Below are positions 7,568 to 11,380 of a DNA stretch of 11,380 nucleotides, one piece after another; position 1 is the first letter of the stretch, and every line of letters starts with the position of its first letter. A model generated the notes under the pieces. It did no database searches. It was not told the origin of the DNA and was given only the letters and a program-made list of their open reading frames with translations. A program made the translations under genes and the position numbers. This DNA comes from an uncultured Erysipelotrichaceae bacterium. GTDB taxonomy: Bacteria > Bacillota_I > Bacilli_A > RF39 > UBA660. The stretch lies in contig CACXCK010000121.1 in NCBI GenBank assembly GCA_902766135.1, positions 1-11,380 of the forward strand. The letters run 5' to 3'.

Positions 7568-8164
7568 TCACACTACCTGTTCTGCATTAATCTTAATATC
7601 TACTAAATCAATAATACCAGCATAGCTATCAGGATAATCTTTATAAGTTTCAGGAAACTCAACCCATAAAGTATAAACATCAGTTTGTCTAGTATTATAA
7701 TTTAAAGTATTAACATTATTAATAACTAAATGTCTATAATAAACTCCATTTTCATCAGTATCAAAAGTATCGCTGTCAATTTCATTTGTAGACAAATCAC
7801 TTCCAGCAAAAATACGATAATTAAGAGGCATATTAGTTGTCGTAATAATTTCAATTGAATATGTTAAATCAACATTAGCTTTCTTAGTTTGATTAAAATT
7901 AGAAACATTAAAAGAATATAAATAAGGTTCATTTCTAGGTACCATACTATCTAGTTTTATTTGTCCTGTTTGACTTTCAACGTCTACAACAAAGAAAGCA
8001 AGTGTCGGCGTTACTCGAACACTTGTCGTATTTTCATATCTTGCTTGTGTTAAATTAGAACTAATAAATAAAACAATAAGAAAAACAATAAGAATAGAAA
8101 AAATTCCATATCTTTTCAAATCATCAGTATTAAAATATGTTAATATTTTTTTGATTTTTTCCAT
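7568..8164 (-). CDS. TasA/camelysin-like exported protein 2
   Basis: 198 residues from ATG 8164. A cytoplasmic basic segment precedes a hydrophobic stretch (about 19-36) ending NLTQARYENTT, with probable cleavage after the Ala. The mature part shows the TasA/CalY pattern: a VP motif (DSMVPRNEP), then YSFNVSNFN, then VDLTYSIEI, then MPLNYRIF. This 'P ... N ... Y-I-E-I ... PL' order is characteristic of the family. The frame can be extended three codons to GTG 8173, but the strong SD-like AGGCGGTGA (8178-8170) would then overlap the start codon. It sits five bases before ATG 8164, which is therefore preferred. The gene lies 13 bases after the intact signal peptidase with the long tail, its likely processing enzyme. 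Expected product is a fibre or coat subunit on the cell surface, by analogy with Bacillus TasA. Confidence 0.82.
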   Translation of the reverse strand: MEKIKKILTYFNTDDLKRYGIFSILIVFLIVLFISSNLTQARYENTTSVRVTPTLAFFVVDVESQTGQIKLDSMVPRNEPYLYSFNVSNFNQTKKANVDLTYSIEIITTTNMPLNYRIFAGSDLSTNEIDSDTFDTDENGVYYRHLVINNVNTLNYNTRQTDVYTLWVEFPETYKDYPDSYAGIIDLVDIKINAEQVV

Positions 8165-8169
8165 TCCAT

Positions 8170-8178
8170 TCACCGCCT
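8170..8178 (-). promoter_or_regulatory. Ribosome binding site deciding the TasA-like 2 start
   Basis: AGGCGGTGA has one mismatch to the consensus AGGAGGTGA. It begins inside the upstream TAA stop (8180-8178) and gives five-base spacing to ATG 8164, while it swallows the alternative GTG at 8173. Confidence 0.6.
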
Positions 8179-9044
8179 TACTTTACTGTTTCATTAATCC
8201 TTTTTTGTATTTCTTCTAAATCCAAACGCATTGTATATTCCAAGAACTTCTTTTCTTTCTCTTTTAACTTTGGCATTTCGATTTCTTTCTTCTTAAGCTT
8301 TGGTAAATCTACACTTTCAATTTTATTCTTTAAAGCACTTACTTCCTTACTTGTTAATTTAAAATCTTCCTCACTTAATAACTTATTTATTTCACTAATA
8401 TCAATCTTTCTAGTAAACTCTAATAACTTCTCGTTGCTAATAGGTTTTTCTTTAGGAATCTCTTTAATCTTAACTTCTTTAATTGTGGCTTCACTTTTAA
8501 CTTCTTTTTTCTTCTTGTTATTATCATCTTTATTCTTAGTAGTCTTTTCCTCTTCCTTACCCTTATAAGATAAAGCTATATCAAACAAAATAAGAGTAAC
8601 AAAAATAACTACTAATATTTTAGGCTCTGTAAGGATTTTCTTCCATATTCCAAGCTCAGGCATAATCTTAACAACTTTACCAATAACCATACTTCTATTT
8701 ATTGGTTGATCAATTGTATTATTAGCATCACCTTTAACAGTTATTGTGTCTCCATCAACAAACACAACACGGTGCGTTATAATAGAATTATCACGAACAT
8801 ATGTAATAATATCATCTCTTTGAATATTATCATTATCAAGAGCACGCACTACTACAACATCATGAATAGATAATGTTGGTTCCATTGAACCACTAGCTAC
8901 TTCAAAAATTGAATATCCAAAATAACTTGGATAAGTTGCTTTAGTAAAAGTTGTAACACACTTCGAATATACAACCAATACAATAAGAATTAACATTATT
9001 CCACTTAATATATTTACAACCCACTTCGTAATATTCTTAAGCAT
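8178..9044 (-). CDS. ER-type (SipW-like) signal peptidase I with long charged C-terminal extension
   Basis: 288 residues, much longer than typical SipW-like enzymes (about 180-190). Membrane segment 1 is at about 8-30. The catalytic region has SGSMEPTL (S53 nucleophile), IITHRVV (H91) and VKGDANNTID (D106, D112), all complete for the ER-type S26B family. Membrane segment 2 is at about 142-158. The tail (161-288), which the topology places in the cytoplasm, is Lys/Glu-rich and probably helical or coiled. It contains a degenerate duplication: LLEFTRKIDISEINKLL (207-223) and FLEYTMRLDLEEIQKRI (267-283), spaced 60 residues apart. ATG 9044 is preceded by AAAGGGAAGTGAAGG, 16 bases after the TAA of TasA-like protein 1. 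Its neighbours on both sides are probable substrates. The tail may bind a cytoplasmic partner such as the AAA+ module (inference). Confidence 0.9.
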   Translation of the reverse strand: MLKNITKWVVNILSGIMLILIVLVVYSKCVTTFTKATYPSYFGYSIFEVASGSMEPTLSIHDVVVVRALDNDNIQRDDIITYVRDNSIITHRVVFVDGDTITVKGDANNTIDQPINRSMVIGKVVKIMPELGIWKKILTEPKILVVIFVTLILFDIALSYKGKEEEKTTKNKDDNNKKKKEVKSEATIKEVKIKEIPKEKPISNEKLLEFTRKIDISEINKLLSEEDFKLTSKEVSALKNKIESVDLPKLKKKEIEMPKLKEKEKKFLEYTMRLDLEEIQKRINETVK

Positions 9045-9060
9045 GCCTTCACTTCCCTTT

Positions 9061-9615
9061 TTATTCTCCTAAATATTGTCTAAAATTAGCACTAATATTA
9101 AATTGCATATCAGTCCCTATTAAACTTGTGTCTTCTTCATCAAATTCTGTAATATCGCTCCACACAAGAACAATTTTTATTCTTTTTACTCTGTTTTGAT
9201 CACTTAATAATATAACCCCCGATGCTGTATTAGAACTAATCGTTTGATTAGTATCTAAATCAACAATTTGAAATTCGATATTTGGATGTTCCTCTAACTC
9301 ACTATCATCAATTTCTAAGGAATACTCCACCGAAACGTCTGATAAAGAAGTATCAATATCAATTTCAAACTCCCCATTTCTACCTGGCGCAAAATAACCA
9401 TCTTCTGTATGAGTATTAGCACTGTAAGTAAAATTATCAAGCGTAATTGTTTCGGCAAGCGATATATCAGTTTCATTTAAAATAATACTCCACTTTCCAA
9501 TTTCCAAATTAGAAGTAGCTGAAGCATTAGTTTCAAACAACGCATAAGTATCACTAATAAACCACAAACTAAACAAAAGAAATAATACACTAACTAAGAT
9601 AAGATACTTTTTCAT
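9061..9615 (-). CDS. TasA/camelysin-like exported protein 1
   Basis: 184 residues. The N terminus (MKKYLILVSVLFLLFSLW) leads to ISDTYALFETNASA, a classic SipW-cognate signal with cleavage after A25 and an aromatic residue shortly after. The mature start, NLEIGKWSIILN, matches the 'G-W' strand seen at the beginning of many TasA/CalY-like domains. A later FAPGRNGEFEIDID gives the family's 'PG' turn, followed by VSVEYSLEI. At about 160 mature residues it is close to a camelysin-size subunit. The start overlaps the stop of the degenerate signal peptidase by one base (TAATG) and lacks a strong SD, indicating coupled translation with that gene. Likely an extracellular fibre subunit or related matrix protein; which peptidase cleaves it is unknown. 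Confidence 0.85.
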   Translation of the reverse strand: MKKYLILVSVLFLLFSLWFISDTYALFETNASATSNLEIGKWSIILNETDISLAETITLDNFTYSANTHTEDGYFAPGRNGEFEIDIDTSLSDVSVEYSLEIDDSELEEHPNIEFQIVDLDTNQTISSNTASGVILLSDQNRVKRIKIVLVWSDITEFDEEDTSLIGTDMQFNISANFRQYLGE

Positions 9616-10157
9616 TAGCTTTCATCTTCATCTTTTTTATCTCTTGCTATATCAATAATCATCATAATCTCATATATAATAGCAAAAAGCGTTGGAAATA
9701 TTACTAAAAACATATATCCCCATTTAGATGTCAAGATTCCCATTACTGTACCTAATCCTGAATAAACTTTTGTACTGGCCGTTGACCCCATTATATATTC
9801 ACCAGAAACTCTAGAGCCATTAAGCGTATAAGTAGTCTCTGTCTTCGTAACAGCTTCTTTATCCTGTACAACATCAGTAAATATCATTGTCTCGCTATCT
9901 TTAGAAGTATTATAATAGAACACTTCATCTCCAACTTCTATTTTATTATCACTAATTCGCTTAACGACTAACAAGTCACCTTCTTTATATAACGGTTCTA
10001 ATTCATCACTATCAACAATTATTAACGAATTATTCCCAAATTTAGTTACCTTAAATTCATTATAGCTAAGTAAACAAATAGTCACAAACACAGCAATAAT
10101 AAACCAAATAGTAACAATCACATCTAAAGCGATGCTACCAACTTTCTTCACTCTCAT
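9615..10157 (-). CDS. Catalytically degenerate signal peptidase I homologue (probable pseudoenzyme)
   Basis: 180 residues with the same architecture as the SipW-like enzymes: membrane segment about 10-31, extracytoplasmic beta region, membrane segment about 146-170, short charged tail. The family frame is recognisable (DSDELEPLYKEGDLLVV, VGDEVFYY, YIMG), but catalytic positions are changed. Where the other two copies have S-M-x-P there is E52-L-E-P. Where they have THR there is F-T-D (93-95), with no histidine. Where the long peptidase has GDAN there is NGSR. It therefore should not cleave by the Ser-His mechanism. Its length is normal and the frame is intact, so it is not simply decayed. As the first gene of the operon and coupled to TasA-like protein 1 it could serve as scaffold, chaperone or inhibitor. 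SD AAGGAG is close (3 bases) to ATG 10157. Confidence 0.8.
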   Translation of the reverse strand: MRVKKVGSIALDVIVTIWFIIAVFVTICLLSYNEFKVTKFGNNSLIIVDSDELEPLYKEGDLLVVKRISDNKIEVGDEVFYYNTSKDSETMIFTDVVQDKEAVTKTETTYTLNGSRVSGEYIMGSTASTKVYSGLGTVMGILTSKWGYMFLVIFPTLFAIIYEIMMIIDIARDKKDEDES

Positions 10158-10183
10158 ACACTCCTTCTATAATATACATAATA

Positions 10184-10192
10184 ATTCTATCA
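10184..10192 (-). promoter_or_regulatory. Predicted extended -10 promoter of the ten-gene operon
   Basis: TGATAGAAT on the minus strand is an extended -10 element (TGn plus TAGAAT). The predicted start near 10177 leaves a leader of about 20 bases containing the SD (10166-10161). No good -35 box is seen at the right distance, as is common with extended -10 promoters. A second candidate, TTGTGT-17-TATTAT, lies closer to the gene but would start transcription within the SD, so it is less likely. Confidence 0.45.
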
Positions 10193-10234
10193 CACAATAA
10201 GAAAATATGAAAGAAAAAACGACATTTTTCGCAT

Positions 10235-10263
10235 AGAAAAAGAACTATATTTCAATAGTCCTT
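10235..10263 (-). terminator. Probable Rho-independent terminator of the right-hand surface protein gene
   Basis: A 9-bp stem (10240-10248 with 10255-10263, including one G-U pair) has a 6-base loop and is followed on the minus strand by a short T run (TTT, then C). The stem overlaps the TAA stop (10264-10262). It separates this gene from the operon promoter. The T run is short, so termination may be partial and some transcripts could read into the operon. Confidence 0.6.
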
Positions 10264-11380
10264 AACCATTCATATCTACTTCATATGGATTAGAGGCTGT
10301 TCCATCTCCACCTGTAACAAATGTAGTGCCAGGCTTCAAGGAAATTGATGGACGGACACCGCCATTATTGCTCACGGTTGCAGATCCACTCCAGGAGCCG
10401 TCCGTTGATATGCGTTCCTCATTAACACTGGAGCCAGTATTAGAAAATGGCGAAGATGCCCAGTAATAAGCTCCTGTTTTATTTGCTGTATAATTTCCTA
10501 TTAAACTATGTTCTGCTGTGGTTAATAGTCCTACTGGATAGGTTAAGCTTGTATTTCCATGTGTTCCATCACTTACTGTAAATGCATCTCTTTTATTTGT
10601 ACATTTTAAATAATATTTACTTTGTCCTCCGTTAAAATATAAATAATTACTTAAACTTCCTGTCTCACTCCATCCTCCTATATCATCTATTGTTCTATCA
10701 TTACAAAATACTGTATCTTCTATATAACTTTCATATTCCGTTCCTTTCAAGTTCATCCTGTACCATCCATCAATGAATTTCTTAATTGTACTATCTTTTA
10801 CATTGATGTCGTTATTATTTACCATTTTATTTAAGGCTTCTGGTCCTGTTTCATTTCCATTTAGTTTTATATAATATGTGGTCATTCCATTTAGGTAATA
10901 TACAAAATATAATTCTTGACAGGTGTTATCTGTACTATAAAAACATGTATAATGATGGGTATTTAAACTTGTTTTGTTTGTGGTATCTGATATATCCCAG
11001 AACTGTACTGTATCTGTTAATGTATATGGTCTTGTAGGATTTGTCTCATTATATGTAAATGAACTTCCATAATAATAGTTATGACTTAGTTCTATTGTTG
11101 TTCCAAAGCCAGTTTGACTTGCACTTGTTATCTTTCTTAAATCAGTGCATGTTGTCTGATTCCAGTCACCGCAAGTATAATAATTATTGTAACTAGAGTA
11201 TCCATTATACCAGTCCATTGCACTAATACTTACTGGACTTGTTAATGTATAATTTGTTCCGTCATATGAATAACTACTTGCTAAATTTATATTACCAATA
11301 GATGTCACGCCACCGTATAAATACTCTGATATCATATAATTTGTTTTTGTTGTTGTATCTATGACTTTATATGCTGTGGA
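10262..11380 (-). CDS. Large secreted surface protein, C-terminal part (5' end outside window)
   Basis: The frame is open from the right edge; codons upstream of the internal ATG at 11335 continue in frame to base 11380, so 11335 is not the true start. About 372 residues are visible. The sequence is rich in Asn, Thr, Ser and Tyr, with Cys pairs (YYTCGDWNQTTCTD, TCFYSTDNTC, and VFCN with YLKC), consistent with an extracellular disulfide-containing protein. The C-terminal domain has DSTIKKFIDGWY, then PVGLLTTAEHSL, YYWASSPF, and GGVRPSISLKPG near the end. The 'YW.xSP ... VRPxIxL' order resembles C-terminal domains of DUF6273-like surface proteins (recognised by eye only). The left-hand gene at 1-1597 carries a related module. 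There is no LPXTG anchor; the protein ends in NPYEVDMNG. Codon composition changes near the 3' end, where GC rises to about 50%. Role unknown; adhesin or environment-facing protein is plausible. Confidence 0.82.
   Translation of the reverse strand, partial: STAYKVIDTTTKTNYMISEYLYGGVTSIGNINLASSYSYDGTNYTLTSPVSISAMDWYNGYSSYNNYYTCGDWNQTTCTDLRKITSASQTGFGTTIELSHNYYYGSSFTYNETNPTRPYTLTDTVQFWDISDTTNKTSLNTHHYTCFYSTDNTCQELYFVYYLNGMTTYYIKLNGNETGPEALNKMVNNNDINVKDSTIKKFIDGWYRMNLKGTEYESYIEDTVFCNDRTIDDIGGWSETGSLSNYLYFNGGQSKYYLKCTNKRDAFTVSDGTHGNTSLTYPVGLLTTAEHSLIGNYTANKTGAYYWASSPFSNTGSSVNEERISTDGSWSGSATVSNNGGVRPSISLKPGTTFVTGGDGTASNPYEVDMNG

Noticed and set aside
8495..8525. Possible programmed frameshift at the poly-A run in the peptidase tail
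   Set aside because: The A run is read as AAG AAA AAA GAA, which does not match a slippery heptamer in the correct phase, and the zero frame continues normally to the stop.
10262..11335. Complete gene starting at the ATG at 11335
   Set aside because: The frame stays open upstream to the window edge, and the product starts in the middle of a repetitive extracellular region with no signal peptide, so it is a 5'-truncated gene.
1..11380. tRNA, rRNA, CRISPR array, insertion sequence or attachment site
   Set aside because: No cloverleaf-like segments, spaced direct repeats, transposase frames or terminal inverted repeats were seen; intergenic space is limited to 1598-1785 and 10158-10261.
1..11380. 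Mycoplasma-type code with TGA as tryptophan
   Set aside because: TGG encodes Trp throughout, and TGA ends two genes at positions consistent with their protein families and neighbour spacing.

Overview
The window is AT-rich (roughly 25-35% GC in most stretches) and every gene I can support lies on the minus strand, so genes read from right to left. Tryptophan is encoded by TGG and TGA is used as a true stop (for example at 2441-2443 and 7568-7570), so the standard bacterial code applies and this is not a Mycoplasma-type genome. Low GC, good Shine-Dalgarno (SD) sites, ER-type (SipW-like) signal peptidases with TasA/camelysin-like substrates, and large surface proteins with a 'WRIVRINGDGTIR' module suggest an uncultured Bacillota (Bacilli/RF39-like or clostridial gut lineage). 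The lineage is inference; no marker gene is present.

Layout in transcription order. (1) 11380-10262: the 3' part of a large secreted surface protein, ending in a hairpin terminator. (2) 10157-1786: one compact ten-gene operon with a predicted extended -10 promoter at about 10190 and a strong terminator at 1751-1787. Gene order: catalytically degenerate signal peptidase homologue; TasA-like protein 1; intact ER-type signal peptidase with a long charged C-terminal tail; TasA-like protein 2; secreted cysteine-containing protein; soluble 324-residue protein of unknown family; membrane-anchored McrB-like AAA+ ATPase; short DUF2357 (McrC-associated type) protein; second intact ER-type signal peptidase; TasA-like protein 3. 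Most junctions are overlapping or have the SD built over the upstream stop codon, so translational coupling is likely. (3) 1597-1: a separate unit with its own predicted promoter, encoding another large surface protein. It has a SipW-type signal and a C-terminal module related to the one in the right-hand gene; it runs off the left edge.

Working model (inference). The two intact SipW-like peptidases process the TasA-like proteins, the 311-residue protein and perhaps the flanking surface proteins at the membrane, giving an extracellular fibre or coat. The degenerate peptidase may be a scaffold or chaperone. The ATPase, DUF2357 protein and 324-residue protein form a cytoplasmic, membrane-tethered AAA+ module placed inside the export operon. 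McrB/DUF2357 pairs are normally associated with restriction-type defence. Here the ATPase has a transmembrane anchor and coiled coil instead of a DNA-binding domain, and the DUF2357 protein has no visible nuclease module. A role in assembling, gating or remodelling the surface structure, or a membrane-linked defence role, is possible. This combination is the candidate undescribed system of the window.
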